Part shown: piece by piece, positions 21,282 to 32,169 of the stretch
Layout of the letters: each line of letters begins with the position of its first letter
How positions within the stretch are numbered: position 1 is the stretch's first letter
From: Actinomadura rayongensis
GTDB lineage: Bacteria; Actinomycetota; Actinomycetes; Streptosporangiales; Streptosporangiaceae
Assembly (NCBI RefSeq): GCF_009831215.1
Contig: NZ_WUTW01000001.1
Location: 1,197,423-1,261,422, forward strand
Length of the DNA stretch: 64,000 nucleotides
Reading direction: 5' to 3'
Made by a program: the position numbers and the translations under genes
The notes under the pieces: generated by a model
What the model was told of the DNA's origin: nothing
Seen by the model: only the letters and a program-made list of their open reading frames with translations
The model's database searches: none

Positions 21282-22390
21282 CGCCCACCCGTCACCCCGT
21301 CCCACAACATGGCAACCCAGCCATCCCCGGGCGCGCCCCCGACAACCACTGGCCGCAGCACACACCGGCCACACCGCGCACCGCCCCGGCGGACGGCACG
21401 ACGAACTCTGACGTCCGCGCCCCGGCACCGCGTCATCGCTACACGACGACCAAGCTGAGCCGCTGGCTGACCATGCCCCACTCCCACCGCAGGCGCAGGC
21501 CGCACCGAGGCGACCTCCGAGCGCGTGCACGAGGTCACCCGGCGAGTCCGGAACGTTCGTGCAGTTTCTCGGACCCCCGCAGCAATGCCACGGACACTGG
21601 AGCGAAAAGACCAGCTCGCCGAGAAGGCGGCACCGCGAGCGGGCGACAATAAATCCGTCAATGCGTGGCGGACGGACACTCGTAGCTCCGCCAAGCAGTG
21701 GGTGGCAGTCGAACCACGCTCTGTTCGCGACGGGACAGAAAGCCTCGGATCCCGCGCCCTCTCTAGATGGGGCCGTTCCACCCAGAACCGCAAGGGCAAG
21801 GGAACGTGCGCCGATGCTACGCAACCCCGAGCTACGCAGAAACCCCCAAAAACCCTGTACCGGAACTCCCAGGTCACCCGCCGAGAAAACGTCAGACCGC
21901 TTTCACGGGTCTGCCAGAAGGTGCTTTCCCTGCCAGCCCGATCTCGCACCGTCTGCAAACCCGCCCCCGGCCGCCGCGACGGCCCTGGCCGAACAGTCGA
22001 TGAGCGCACCCGCGAAGAGCACAGCCGAGGCGAACACCCGCGAAGCGCGGAGCCAGGCAAGGGAACCGGACGGCAGAACACCTCCAGCCCCACGTCCGGA
22101 CGACTCGCACGGCTATGGAGCGCGGAGGACACGTTGCGGCCCCGCATTCCAGCCCACGCAGCTCCCTGACACCAGAAAGCGCGCACACGGGAGCAACACC
22201 CTCCAACGCAACGCCAGCCGAACCGGCGCTGCAGGTGCCCCTGACCAGGCACCCGGCCGCGCCACCGCCCACACAAGCCCTGGCATCACGGACAAGACGC
22301 CTCCCACAGAGCCAAGATCCGACCCGAAACCAAGCTCCGCGCGGCCCGACCACCCCACGAGATGTAGGAAGACTGCTGGAGGGCAGGATC
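21282..22390. other. 1.1-kb intergenic region, no gene recognised
   Basis: Open frames exist on both strands, but they have no recognisable domains, no ribosome sites and composition unlike the neighbouring genes. No tRNA, transposase or attachment repeat was seen. It marks the transition from the PKS/export cluster to conserved chromosomal genes. Confidence 0.6.
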
Positions 22391-22422
22391 CCTGGGAGAG
22401 CGGCCTTGTACGCTCTCCCAGG
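22391..22422 (+). promoter_or_regulatory. 12-bp hairpin overlapping the ribosome site of the DUF2469 gene
   Basis: CCTGGGAGAGCG (22391-22402) pairs perfectly with 22411-22422 across an 8-base loop. The last three stem bases are the first three of the AGGAGG Shine-Dalgarno sequence (22420-22425), so folding would partly hide it. There is no T-run, so a terminator is less likely than a translational control hairpin or a dyad operator. Confidence 0.55.
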
Positions 22423-22430
22423 AGGTAAGT

Positions 22431-22745
22431 GTGTCTGCTGAAGACCTTGAGAAGTACGAAACCGAGATGGAGCTGCAGCTCTACCGCGAGTACCGCGACG
22501 TGGTGGGCTTGTTCAGCTATGTGGTCGAGACGGAGCGCCGCTTCTACTTGACCAACTCGGTGGACCTACAGGTCCGCAACACCGACAACGGCGAGGTTTT
22601 CTTCGAGGTAGCGATGCAGGACGCCTGGGTCTGGGACATGTACCGCCCAGCACGCTTCGTCAAGAACGTCCGCGTAGTCACCTTCAAGGACGTCAACGTC
22701 GAAGAGATCGCCAAGAGCGACTTCGAACTCCCATCCACCGACTGA
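22431..22745 (+). CDS. DUF2469 conserved actinobacterial protein
   Basis: 104 aa, highly acidic, with the family's N-terminus (SAEDLEKYETEMELQLYREY) followed by FSYVVETERRFYL and a WVWDMYRP segment. It is a small, strongly conserved actinobacterial protein of unknown biochemical role, usually encoded between rnhB and yraN. AGGAGG stands 5 bases before GTG 22431. It marks the start of the conserved block that continues through rpsB, but the next three genes lie on the opposite strand here. Confidence 0.92.
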   Translation: MSAEDLEKYETEMELQLYREYRDVVGLFSYVVETERRFYLTNSVDLQVRNTDNGEVFFEVAMQDAWVWDMYRPARFVKNVRVVTFKDVNVEEIAKSDFELPSTD

Positions 22746-23195
22746 CCCGCCACAGGCCCCAAGTCCACCCCCACCTCCCGGCGGACACTAAGCGCCCCAA
22801 CGCCAACGCCAAGACCCTCCTCGCCGTACGCGCGCGCACCCGCGAACCCACCCCGAGGCCGGTCACCCTTCAGTCCGGCAGGGCTTGGCCGGACCGGACG
22901 AGCACGAGGTCAGATGTCGCTAGGCCGTTTACCTCCCTGTCGGCTTGGCGGTGCTCGCGGAACAAGGCTTTGGGGGTCTGCTCTTGGTCGGGTGGAGGCG
23001 GTCGGGCAACGAGCCTTAGTTGGGACAGCTGTGGTGGGGTGAGTGAAAGGGCCTTCACGTTCTGAGGACGGGGATGCCTGGGGTGGGTGGTGCGGCTGCC
23101 GGTGAGGGACGTGCGGGTCCTTCTCGGATTCTTCGGCACGAATGGCCTTCCTGCTCGAGGGTGGAGTGGTTGCGGGGAAGGAGTGTTGTGGGTGG
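22746..23195. other. 450-bp gap between convergent DUF2469 and dprA
   Basis: No convincing gene, terminator hairpin or inverted repeat was found. The frames crossing it are low-complexity Arg/Pro translations. It is a candidate left junction of the inverted yraN-comM-dprA block. Confidence 0.5.
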
Positions 23196-24347
23196 CTAGG
23201 AGCGGTCTTTGGCCAGAGGGGTGAGGCGCCAGCCTCCGTGGGTTCGTTCTACGAAGCCGCCTGCGGCGAGGAGGCCTAGTTTTGCGTTGACGGCGGGCAG
23301 GTCCAGGCCTGCGCGTGCGGCGAGCTGGGCGGGGCCTGCGGCGCCGCGGGCGGGCAGGGATTCGAGGACTGTTCGTGTGATCGGGTCCAGGCGGTCGCGG
23401 GGGAGTACGGGGTCGCGCGGTGGGGGAGCCAGGTCGGCGCCGAGGCGGCCGAGGGCCTCGATCACTTCTTCGGGGCGTGTGACGAGCAGCGCGGGTGGTG
23501 AGTCGCGCAGCAGTCGGTGGCAGCCTTCGGACGCGCCGGACGTCACCGGGCCGGGGACGGCCATCACCTCGCGGCCGAGGCGTCGTGCCCAGGACGCGGT
23601 GTTCAGCGCTCCGCTCCGCCACGCGGCCTCGACTACGACCGTGCCTCGCGTGAGCGCCGCGATGACCCGGTTGCGGACCAGGAAGCGGGACCGGCGCGGC
23701 GTCGTTCCGGGTGGTGACTCGCTCACCAGCAGACCGCGGCTCGCCAGTTCGGCGAACAGTCCTTCATGTAGGGCGGGATAGGGGATGTCCACGCCGTTGG
23801 CGAGGACCGCGAGCGTCGATCCGTCGGCGGCGAGCGCGCCGCGGTGCGCCGCCGCGTCGATGCCCAGCGCGCCGCCGGAGACGATCGTCCAGTCCTTCTC
23901 GGCGAGGCGCGCGGCGAGTTCGGCGGCGATGCGCGTTCCGTACGGCGTGGACGCTCGGGCGCCGACCATCGCGACCGACCGCAGACACCCGTTGCGAAGG
24001 TCACCGGGGCCCCGCAGCCAGAGCGCGTAGGGACGTTCGTCGCCGAGGTCCTCCAGCGTCGTCGGCCACTCGGGATCGCCGGGGCACACCAGCCGGACGC
24101 CGAGCTGTTCGGCGATCGTCACGTCCGCTTCGGTGTCCACGGTGGGCAGGCGGCGCCGCCAGTGTTCGAGCCGCGTCGCCGCCTTGTCCTTCTCTTCGCG
24201 GGTCTGCGCGATGCCGTCGGGGAGCGTCCCGTCCCGGATCGTCGCGAGCGCGCCCGGCGGTCCGCTCCAGTCAATGAGGCGGTTGAGCAGGCGGTCCCCG
24301 GGCTCGGCGAGGGCCGTCAGCGCGGCTCGTGCGATGCGCTCGTTCAT
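23196..24347 (-). CDS. dprA: DprA/Smf DNA-processing protein
   Basis: 383 aa. DprA binds single-stranded DNA and loads RecA during transformation; in actinomycetes its role is less clear. An N-terminal helical segment is followed by an extended Rossmann fold with VGARASTPYG, SGGALGIDAAAH and the later RSRFLVRNRVIAALT, and a C-terminal winged-helix-like domain (ITRTVLESLPARG, LDLPAVNAKLGLL). Start ATG 24347 overlaps the comM stop as ATGA, so the two are coupled. The conserved actinobacterial order is kept but the block is on the minus strand, opposite to the flanking DUF2469 and xerC genes. Confidence 0.95.
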   Translation of the reverse strand: MNERIARAALTALAEPGDRLLNRLIDWSGPPGALATIRDGTLPDGIAQTREEKDKAATRLEHWRRRLPTVDTEADVTIAEQLGVRLVCPGDPEWPTTLEDLGDERPYALWLRGPGDLRNGCLRSVAMVGARASTPYGTRIAAELAARLAEKDWTIVSGGALGIDAAAHRGALAADGSTLAVLANGVDIPYPALHEGLFAELASRGLLVSESPPGTTPRRSRFLVRNRVIAALTRGTVVVEAAWRSGALNTASWARRLGREVMAVPGPVTSGASEGCHRLLRDSPPALLVTRPEEVIEALGRLGADLAPPPRDPVLPRDRLDPITRTVLESLPARGAAGPAQLAARAGLDLPAVNAKLGLLAAGGFVERTHGGWRLTPLAKDRS

Positions 24348-25891
24348 GTGCCGTGTCCCATCCGTAGTGCCAGTGCTCCGCCGACGTCGTCGGCGTCGGG
24401 CTCGTCGCGGTCCGCCAGGTCCGCGATCGTCCACGCGACGCGCAGGACCCGGTCCATGCCGCGCGCGCTGAGGCTTCCGTTCTGCAGCGCGTCGTCGATC
24501 GCGCGCATGGCGTCGGCGGACGGTGTGAAGCGGCGCCGCAGTTCGGGTCCGGGAATCTCGGAGTTCGAGCGCCACGGGGTGTCCGCGAGGCGCTTGGCGG
24601 TGCGGTCCCGTGCCGCCGCCACGCGGTCGGCGACGACCTCGCTGCTCTCGGCGAAGTCCAGGTCGTAGCGGAGCTCGGCGCGACTGGCGGGCGAGAGTTC
24701 CAGCTTCAGGTCGACGCGGTCCAGCAGTGGCCCCGACAATCGCGTCTGGTACTTGCGGCGCAACGCGGGCGCGCAGGTGCAGTCCCGCCGGTGCGCCGCC
24801 GCGCACGGGCACGGGTTGGCCGCGAGGACCATCGTGAACCGTGCGGGGAACCGCGCCGTCCCTTCCGCTCGGGCGATTCGCACTTCGCCGTCCTCCAGCG
24901 GCTGCCGCAGGACGTCGAGGACGCCCTGCTTGAACTCCGCCGCCTCGTCGATGAACAGGACCCCGCGGTGCGCGAGCGACGCGGCTCCCGGCTGGAGCGA
25001 GCGGCCTGACCCGCCGCCGGCCAGTGCGGCCTCGCTCGCGGTGTGGTGCGGCGCGTGGAACGGCGGACGGGTGATCAGTGGTTGCCCGGGCGGCAGGGTG
25101 CCCGCCACGGAGTGGATCGCCGTCACCTCCAGTGCGGCGTCCTGTTCCAGCGGTGGAAGAAGGGTCGGCAGCCGTTCGGCCAGCATGGTCTTCCCGCAGC
25201 CCGGCGGCCCGGAGAAGTAGAGGTGATGACCGCCGGCAGCGCTGATTTCCAGCGCACGGCGCCCCTCGGCCTGGCCCCGGACGTCCGCGAGATCCACGCT
25301 CGGACGCCGATCGGGCGGGCGCGCCGGCATGCCGTTCGGGACGGCCGGGAACGACTCCGCTTCTTCGGGCGGCGGCGGTTCGTCCCGCAGGACGGCGAGC
25401 AGCCCCCGCAAGGTGTACACCCCGATGACCTCCAGGTCCGGCACCAACTCCGCCTCGGCCTGGTTCGCCTTCGGGACGACCGCGGTGCGGCAACCGCCCT
25501 TCGCGGCGACCAGCAGGGCGGGCAGGATGCCCGGGACGGAGCGGACACGGCCGTCGAGCCCCAGCTCCCCGATGACGACGAGATCCGCGCACGAGCGCGG
25601 CGGAACCGCCTCGGCGGCGGCGAGCAGCACCAGCGCGATCGCCAGATCGAAGAGCGAGCCGCGTTTCGGCTTACTCGCGGGGCAAAGGGAGACGGTGACA
25701 TGGCGGTTGGGCCATTCCTCGCCCGAATTGAAGATCGCGGCGCGGACGCGGTCGCGCGACTCGCTCAGCGCGGTGTCGGGCAGGCCGACGAGATGCATGC
25801 CGGGAATGCCGCTGGTGATCGCGGCCTCGATGTCCACGACGAAACCCTCGACGCCGAGGAGGGACACCGATCGTGTTCTGGCGAGCGTCAT
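24344..25891 (-). CDS. ComM/YifB-family Mg-chelatase-like AAA+ ATPase
   Basis: 515 aa. ComM-type helicases promote branch migration of recombination intermediates. The N-terminal Lon-like domain (MTLARTRSVSLLGVEGF, SGIPGMHLVGLPDTAL) precedes the AAA+ core with Walker A GPPGCGKT, Walker B GVLFIDEAAE, sensor ANPCPC and a cysteine cluster, and the C-terminal SARGMDRVLRVAWTIADL helical lid. ATG 25891 has AAGGAG 5 bases upstream; in-frame ATGs further upstream lie in non-family sequence. It overlaps dprA by 4 bases but is separated from yraN by an unusual gap of 584 bases. Confidence 0.95.
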   Translation of the reverse strand: MTLARTRSVSLLGVEGFVVDIEAAITSGIPGMHLVGLPDTALSESRDRVRAAIFNSGEEWPNRHVTVSLCPASKPKRGSLFDLAIALVLLAAAEAVPPRSCADLVVIGELGLDGRVRSVPGILPALLVAAKGGCRTAVVPKANQAEAELVPDLEVIGVYTLRGLLAVLRDEPPPPEEAESFPAVPNGMPARPPDRRPSVDLADVRGQAEGRRALEISAAGGHHLYFSGPPGCGKTMLAERLPTLLPPLEQDAALEVTAIHSVAGTLPPGQPLITRPPFHAPHHTASEAALAGGGSGRSLQPGAASLAHRGVLFIDEAAEFKQGVLDVLRQPLEDGEVRIARAEGTARFPARFTMVLAANPCPCAAAHRRDCTCAPALRRKYQTRLSGPLLDRVDLKLELSPASRAELRYDLDFAESSEVVADRVAAARDRTAKRLADTPWRSNSEIPGPELRRRFTPSADAMRAIDDALQNGSLSARGMDRVLRVAWTIADLADRDEPDADDVGGALALRMGHGT

Positions 25892-26475
25892 GAAAACTCC
25901 TTGATCTTGTAGGGGAACCGGCGAACTTGATCGCGGAATCCGCGCAACCGGGCCTGCGAGCAACCGCAAGACCGTCCGCGAAGCTGCGGCGTGGGGCCTG
26001 ACACCCCGCGACAGACCGCATGGGGTGTGGCGCCCCGCGACAGACCGCGCTCCGAGAAAATCCCCACACGTGGCCTGCCGCGCGGCTTGCACACCTAGGC
26101 CCCGCACAAGGCCCGGCCCGTAGCTCAGCGCCGGGCCTCAGCGCCGGGCCTCAGCGCCGGGCCTCAGCGCCGGGCCTCAGCGCCGGGCCTCAGCGCCCGG
26201 CTCAGCGCCCGGCTCAGCGCGTTGACGCAGGGCGCCGACTCAGTGCCTGGATTCGCGCTGCGCTGCGCGTTGGACGTCGCGCTTCGCGTTCGGTCCGCGA
26301 ATCACGCTCGAACTTCGCCCGCGGACGCGGTCCGTATGTGCGGGCCCGCGTGCCCAGACGTCGTGCGTGATCCTGTCTGGACTGGGCGTGGTCTTGGTGC
26401 GTGTGAGGGCGGGTTGTCAGGGCGGCATGGCCGTGCGCTGATGGGGGTCGTCGTTGGACGGGACGGGCGAGTGCA
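25892..26475. other. 584-bp gap inside the yraN-comM operon
   Basis: Non-coding by appearance. It holds a duplicated segment (ccccgcgacagaccgc near 26003 and 26032), a fragment resembling a tRNA 5' end (cccgtagctcag, from 26117) that continues into a minisatellite, and otherwise low-complexity DNA. These genes are usually closely spaced in actinomycetes, so the gap looks like later expansion. Confidence 0.55.
26124..26220 (+). repeat. Minisatellite, 13-bp unit CTCAGCGCCGGGC
   Basis: Five head-to-tail 13-base copies (starting 26124, 26137, 26150, 26163, 26176) are followed by two and two-thirds copies of a 12-base variant CTCAGCGCCCGG. The array is intergenic, upstream of comM on the minus strand. 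Confidence 0.9.
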
Positions 26476-26844
26476 TCAGCAGATCTCTTGGACGTGGTCG
26501 ATCAGGAAGCCGTCGTCGTCCGCGCGCAGCAGGCCGAGGACGTCGATCCGGACCTGCGTGATGGGCACCTGGTGCTCGGCGGCCCAGCGCTGGGTCAGGC
26601 GGCGCAGCCGTTCGGCTTTGCCGGCCGTGATCGCTTCCAGCGGATGGCCGAAACGCGCTCCGCTGCGCGTCTTCACCTCGCAGACCACGTAGCGCCGCCC
26701 GTCGTGGGCGATGATGTCCAGCTCGCCTTCCGAGCACCGCCAATTGCGGTCGAGGATGGTCCAGCCGAGTCGCGTCAGGTGCCGCACGGCGGCGACCTCT
26801 CCGCGTGCTCCCAGAACGTGCGCGGCATTGGTCTTGGTTGGCAT
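26476..26844 (-). CDS. YraN / UPF0102 nuclease-fold protein
   Basis: 122 aa. The pattern GARGEVAAVRHLTRLGW, NWRCSEGELDIIAHDG, VVCEVKTRSG is the restriction-endonuclease-like core of the UPF0102 family, with E, D and ExK residues. Its cellular function is not established; it is commonly encoded with comM and dprA, and a DNA-processing role is assumed. ATG 26844 has GGAGGTGA about 8 bases upstream. An upstream extension is rejected as non-family. It is divergent from xerC, with 204 bases between the two starts. Confidence 0.92.
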   Translation of the reverse strand: MPTKTNAAHVLGARGEVAAVRHLTRLGWTILDRNWRCSEGELDIIAHDGRRYVVCEVKTRSGARFGHPLEAITAGKAERLRRLTQRWAAEHQVPITQVRIDVLGLLRADDDGFLIDHVQEIC

Positions 26845-27048
26845 CGCTCTCACCTCCGCCACCGACCCTTCCGAATCCCGCGCAGGGTCTCGAATAGAAA
26901 ATGATTCTGGGGATAACTCGGCCCTGAGGTGGTCGAAATATAGGTCTATGAGTGGGATTGGACGTCGCGTGTGATGCGGCACCCGGCAAGGCGGTGGGGG
27001 ATGGTGTCGGCGCTTGCAATCGGTGGCCGGAAAGTTCAGCGTGGGCCT

Positions 27049-27975
27049 GTGACGACCGACGACGAGGCTGGACCGCTGGACCGGGAGCTGCGGGAGTTCG
27101 AGCGCCATCTCCGCTCCGAGCGCGGACTGTCCCCGCACACGCTGCGCGCGTATCTCGGCGATCTTCGCGACCTCGCCCGGCACGCCGACGCGGTGGGGCT
27201 CGGTGGCCCGGACGAACTCGGCGTCGCCGTCCTGCGCGCCTGGCTCGCGCGGCAGCACGCCGAGGGCATGTCACGGGCGACGCTCGCGCGGCGGACGGCC
27301 GCCGCCCGCTCCTTCACCCGCTTCCTGCACCGGAAAGGCGTCCTCGCGGAGGACCCGGGCGTGCTGCTCGGCACGCCGCGCCTGACCCGGGAACTGCCTT
27401 CGGTGCTGTCCCAGGACCAAGCCGCGCACCTACTGGACACGGTGGACGCCGAAGGGCCGGAGGGATTGCGGGACCGGGCCATCCTAGAGGTCTTCTATGC
27501 GACCGGTGTCCGGGTGAGCGAACTCTGCGGCATGGACGTCGGCGACCTCGACACCGGACGCAGAACCGTGCGCGTCATCGGCAAGGGCGACAAGGAACGG
27601 ACGGTCCCGATCGCGGAGACCGCCGTCCAGGCGGTAGAGGAGTGGTTGCGCGTGGGACGTCCCGTCTTCGCCGCCGAGCACAGCGGCGACGCGCTGTTCC
27701 TCGGAGCGCGCGGCGGACGGCTCCACGCGTCGATCGCGCGCCGGATCGTCCACGCGCGGATCGCGGCGGCCGACGACGTCCCCGACCTCGGTCCGCATGG
27801 GCTGCGGCACAGCGCCGCGACCCATCTGCTGGAAGGCGGCGCCGACCTGCGCAGCGTCCAGGAGATCCTTGGGCACTCATCGCTCCGGACGACCCAGCTC
27901 TACACGCAGGTGTCCGTCGAACGCCTCAAGAAGGTCCACCGGCAGGCACACCCGAGGGGCGCGGCGGACTCGTGA
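27049..27975 (+). CDS. xerC: Tyrosine recombinase XerC
   Basis: 308 aa. Xer recombinases resolve chromosome dimers at dif. The N-terminal SAM-like domain (REFERHLRSERGLSPHTLRAY) is followed by the catalytic domain with Arg in ATGVRVSELCG, Lys in GKGDKER, HGLRHSAATHLL (HxxR), LGHSSLRTTQLY (His and nucleophile Tyr). GTG 27049 gives the usual 15-20 residues before the core; ATG 27001 is a longer alternative. Position between dprA and rpsB matches mycobacteria. It is likely the housekeeping XerC rather than a mobile-element integrase, as no att repeats or element genes flank it. Confidence 0.93.
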   Translation: MTTDDEAGPLDRELREFERHLRSERGLSPHTLRAYLGDLRDLARHADAVGLGGPDELGVAVLRAWLARQHAEGMSRATLARRTAAARSFTRFLHRKGVLAEDPGVLLGTPRLTRELPSVLSQDQAAHLLDTVDAEGPEGLRDRAILEVFYATGVRVSELCGMDVGDLDTGRRTVRVIGKGDKERTVPIAETAVQAVEEWLRVGRPVFAAEHSGDALFLGARGGRLHASIARRIVHARIAAADDVPDLGPHGLRHSAATHLLEGGADLRSVQEILGHSSLRTTQLYTQVSVERLKKVHRQAHPRGAADS

Positions 27976-28469
27976 TCGTTCCCGGCGGCCTGCGCGGGCT
28001 CGCCCGGGATCGCAGTCCTCGCCATGGCGATCCCGAGAGCGCATCCCTCTCCCCGGCGGTCGTCCTCGAGGAGCTGTGCCGGCGGCGCGACGTTCCCGGC
28101 CTTCTCGCTAGCGGTTGTTGTTGCGCGCGGCTCACTCGTGGCGCGTCGCCGTGCGATGGGCCAACCACCGTCGTGCGGCTTCTAACGTGAGCCGCTCCGC
28201 CGAGGCGCTGGCGGAGCGGCACTTCGGCCAAGTCATGCCGGACGGTCGTCTACGTCATGCCGACCGGCTGCCCGACTGCGCTGCATCGCGCGATCGCGCT
28301 GCGCTGCACCAGCTGCACAAATGAATCCACGTGCCTCCGCTCGCGTGCCTCCGCTCGCGTGCCTCCGCTCGCGTGCCTCCGCTCGCGTGCCTCCGCTCGC
28401 GTGTCTCCGCACACGGGCCTCTTTTCACGCGAATCCACGGGACTCGGCGGCGCGGATGATGCCTGACGC
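27976..28469. other. Intergenic region after xerC, repeat-bearing
   Basis: No gene recognised. It contains the 14-bp minisatellite at 28331-28414. Transcripts of xerC and the convergent M23-like gene end here, but no clear terminator was found. Confidence 0.5.
28331..28414 (+). repeat. Minisatellite, 14-bp unit GTGCCTCCGCTCGC
   Basis: Five perfect head-to-tail copies start at 28331, 28345, 28359, 28373 and 28387, with a sixth degenerate copy at 28401. The array lies between the convergent xerC and M23-like genes. Confidence 0.93.
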
Positions 28470-29162
28470 TCAGCGGGCTCGGCGCAGGCGCCGCTCGCGG
28501 GCCAGGTCGATCACCTGGGCGGGGGCGCGTCGCCGGACGAACAGGCCCCGGAGCCGCACCTGCCGCCACACGAACAACAGAACGAACGCCAGGACCATCC
28601 CCGTCACCAACGCGCCCCCGGTCGTCGCCGCCCGCAGCCCGGCCCGGGTGGGACCGGCAGCCGCGACGGCGTCCGGCGTCCGAGGCGCCGACCAGCGCGG
28701 CAGAAGACGCACCCGCCGCTGCACCAGATCGAGCGGATTCAGGTACACCGCCCCACGCCGCAGCCCCCAGTGCAGGCAGGCCAAAGCGCAATGCGGCGGC
28801 ACCACATCCTCGACGACGCCGATCCGCGACCCCGCCGAGACGACACCGCCCACCCGCACCGACGGGACGACCGGCAGATACGTCGTCCGCAACTCCCCAT
28901 GGCTGATCGCGACGACGCCGCGCCCGGCGAGCCGCCCCGCGTACGACACCCGTCCCGCTCCGGCCGCGAACACGGGCAACCCGGGACGCGCCGCCAGATC
29001 GACCCCCCGATGCCCGGCGCCCCACGGAAGAGCCGGCGGCGAGAACCCCCACACGACCGCGGGAGCAGGCGGACCGAGCGGCCACCGCCACCCACCGGCG
29101 TCGGCCGGAGAGCCGGGCGACGCGGTCAGCAGGACCAGGAAGAGCAACGCGAACGAAGTCAT
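28470..29162 (-). CDS. M23/LytM-like membrane-anchored peptidase homologue
   Basis: 230 aa. An N-terminal hydrophobic signal ([20 protein letters not shown]) leads to an extracytoplasmic LytM domain with GHRGVDLAA (metal His and Asp), [11 protein letters not shown], and CLHWGLRRG where the usual HxH reads CLH. Near the C-terminus is a membrane segment (about 183-203) followed by a basic tail. LytM enzymes cut peptidoglycan cross-bridges; loss of the first His of HxH means activity is uncertain and it may act as a regulator or binder. Genes of this kind commonly precede rpsB in actinomycetes. Start ATG 29162 gives the signal peptide but has a weak ribosome site. Confidence 0.82.
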   Translation of the reverse strand: MTSFALLFLVLLTASPGSPADAGGWRWPLGPPAPAVVWGFSPPALPWGAGHRGVDLAARPGLPVFAAGAGRVSYAGRLAGRGVVAISHGELRTTYLPVVPSVRVGGVVSAGSRIGVVEDVVPPHCALACLHWGLRRGAVYLNPLDLVQRRVRLLPRWSAPRTPDAVAAAGPTRAGLRAATTGGALVTGMVLAFVLLFVWRQVRLRGLFVRRRAPAQVIDLARERRLRRAR

Positions 29163-29268
29163 GCCGCCGAGCCTGCCGAGCCCCCTCCCGCCCCCGCCAC
29201 CGCAAGACCGATCTGTGGATAACCCGCCTCCCGACCCGGCTGATTCCACTCGCACGGCGCTCATCCCA

Positions 29269-29274
29269 TAGAAT
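29269..29274 (+). promoter_or_regulatory. Possible -10 (TAGAAT) of the rpsB promoter
   Basis: TAGAAT is a good -10 hexamer about 185 bases upstream of the rpsB start, in the divergent region with the M23-like gene. A matching -35 was not clear. It implies a long rpsB leader, where ribosomal protein autoregulation often acts. Confidence 0.4.
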
Positions 29275-29458
29275 CGAAATACGGCTGCGTGGGTCCAGAC
29301 CCGGGCGGCCGAATCCACGCGCTCACACGTCACCTGGTTCCGAGAGCCGGTGGGGTGCGATCCCTCGGTCCGCCCAGCGCGGTGGGGTCGTGCCGGAGCG
29401 CAGACCTAACCGAACCGCCCGGGAGCACGACCCGGGCCTCAGGAAGGAACAACGGGAC

Positions 29459-30373
29459 ATGGCACCCGTCGTCACGATGCGGCAGCTCCTGGAGAGCGGC
29501 GTCCACTTCGGCCACCAGACGCGTCGGTGGAACCCGAAGATGAAGCGCTTCATCCTCACCGAGCGCAACGGCATCTACATCATCGACCTGCAGCAGTCGC
29601 TGTCCTACATCGACCGGGCCTACGAGTTCGTCAAGGCCACGGTCGCGCACGGCGGCACGATCCTGTTCGTCGGCACGAAGAAGCAGGCCCAGGAGGCCAT
29701 CGCCGAGCAGGCCGCGCGGGTCGGGATGCCGTACGTCAACCAGCGCTGGCTGGGCGGCATGCTCACCAACTTCTCCACCGTCCACAAGCGGCTCACGCGG
29801 CTCAAGGAGCTGGAGGAGATCGACTACGACGACGTGGCCGGCTCCGGCATGACCAAGAAGGAGCTTCTCGGCCTGCGCCGCGAGAAGGACAAGCTGGAGC
29901 GCACCCTCGGCGGTATCCGCGACATGGCCAAGGTGCCGAGCGCCGTCTGGATCGTGGACACCAAGAAGGAGCACATCGCGGTCAACGAGGCCAAGAAGCT
30001 CGGCATCCCGGTCGTCGCGATCCTCGACACCAACTGCGACCCCGACGAGGTCGACTACCCGATCCCGGGCAACGACGACGCGATCCGCAGCGTCAGCATG
30101 CTGACCCGGGTCGTCGCCGACGCCGTCGCCGACGGCCTCATCGCCCGCGCGGGCGCCGCCTCCGGCGGCGACGAGAAGCCCGCCGAGGGCGCCGGCGCCG
30201 AGCCGCTCGCCGAGTGGGAGCGCGACCTGCTGGAGAACAAGGAGCAGGCCGCCGCCGAGCAGCCCGCGGAGCCGGCCGCCGAGACCCCGGCCGCCCCGGC
30301 CGAGGCTGAGGCCGAGGTCGAGGCCGAGCAGCCCGCCGCGCAGGCCGCCGACGGCGCCGCCGAGCAGTCCTGA
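29459..30373 (+). CDS. rpsB: 30S ribosomal protein S2
   Basis: 304 aa. The N-terminal sequence [20 protein letters not shown] and [12 protein letters not shown] are diagnostic of S2, and [14 protein letters not shown] and [19 protein letters not shown] are conserved further on. The C-terminus carries an Ala/Glu/Pro-rich extension of about 60 residues, common in actinomycete S2 but variable. ATG 29459 with AAGGA upstream is the family start; the in-frame upstream codons are not. It is followed by a hairpin and tsf, the universal S2-EF-Ts pairing. Confidence 0.98.
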   Translation: MAPVVTMRQLLESGVHFGHQTRRWNPKMKRFILTERNGIYIIDLQQSLSYIDRAYEFVKATVAHGGTILFVGTKKQAQEAIAEQAARVGMPYVNQRWLGGMLTNFSTVHKRLTRLKELEEIDYDDVAGSGMTKKELLGLRREKDKLERTLGGIRDMAKVPSAVWIVDTKKEHIAVNEAKKLGIPVVAILDTNCDPDEVDYPIPGNDDAIRSVSMLTRVVADAVADGLIARAGAASGGDEKPAEGAGAEPLAEWERDLLENKEQAAAEQPAEPAAETPAAPAEAEAEVEAEQPAAQAADGAAEQS

Positions 30374-30381
30374 CGACCCGC

Positions 30382-30407
30382 GGTCCCCGGGAGCGATCCC
30401 GGGGACC
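30382..30407 (+). terminator. rpsB-tsf intergenic hairpin
   Basis: A perfect 11-bp stem (GGTCCCCGGGA with its complement) is closed by a GCGA tetraloop of the GNRA type, 9 bases after the rpsB stop. There is no T-run. It is likely an attenuator, processing site or mRNA-stability element that adjusts tsf relative to rpsB. Confidence 0.6.
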
Positions 30408-30448
30408 GGTCGCCCGCAGTCCTTCCACCACACAGAGACGAAAGAACG

Positions 30449-32117
<1,669 letters not shown>

Positions 32118-32169
32118 CCGCGTACGAGCGGGACATTAACGGACGACCTAAGGTGAACCGGGAGTCGAA

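Noticed and set aside
21282..22390. Genes in the gap between HxlR and DUF2469
   Set aside because: Frames of 80-290 codons on both strands have no ribosome sites, no domains and proline/arginine-rich composition.
26116..26140. tRNA-like 5' end (cccgtagctcag)
   Set aside because: Only the first dozen bases match; there is no anticodon arm or T arm, and the sequence passes straight into a 13-bp repeat.
27049..27975. Mobile-element integrase
   Set aside because: The tyrosine recombinase matches XerC by length and position near rpsB, and no attachment repeats or element genes are nearby.
28331..28414. CRISPR array
   Set aside because: Units are directly adjacent with no unique spacers; the same holds for the other tandem arrays.
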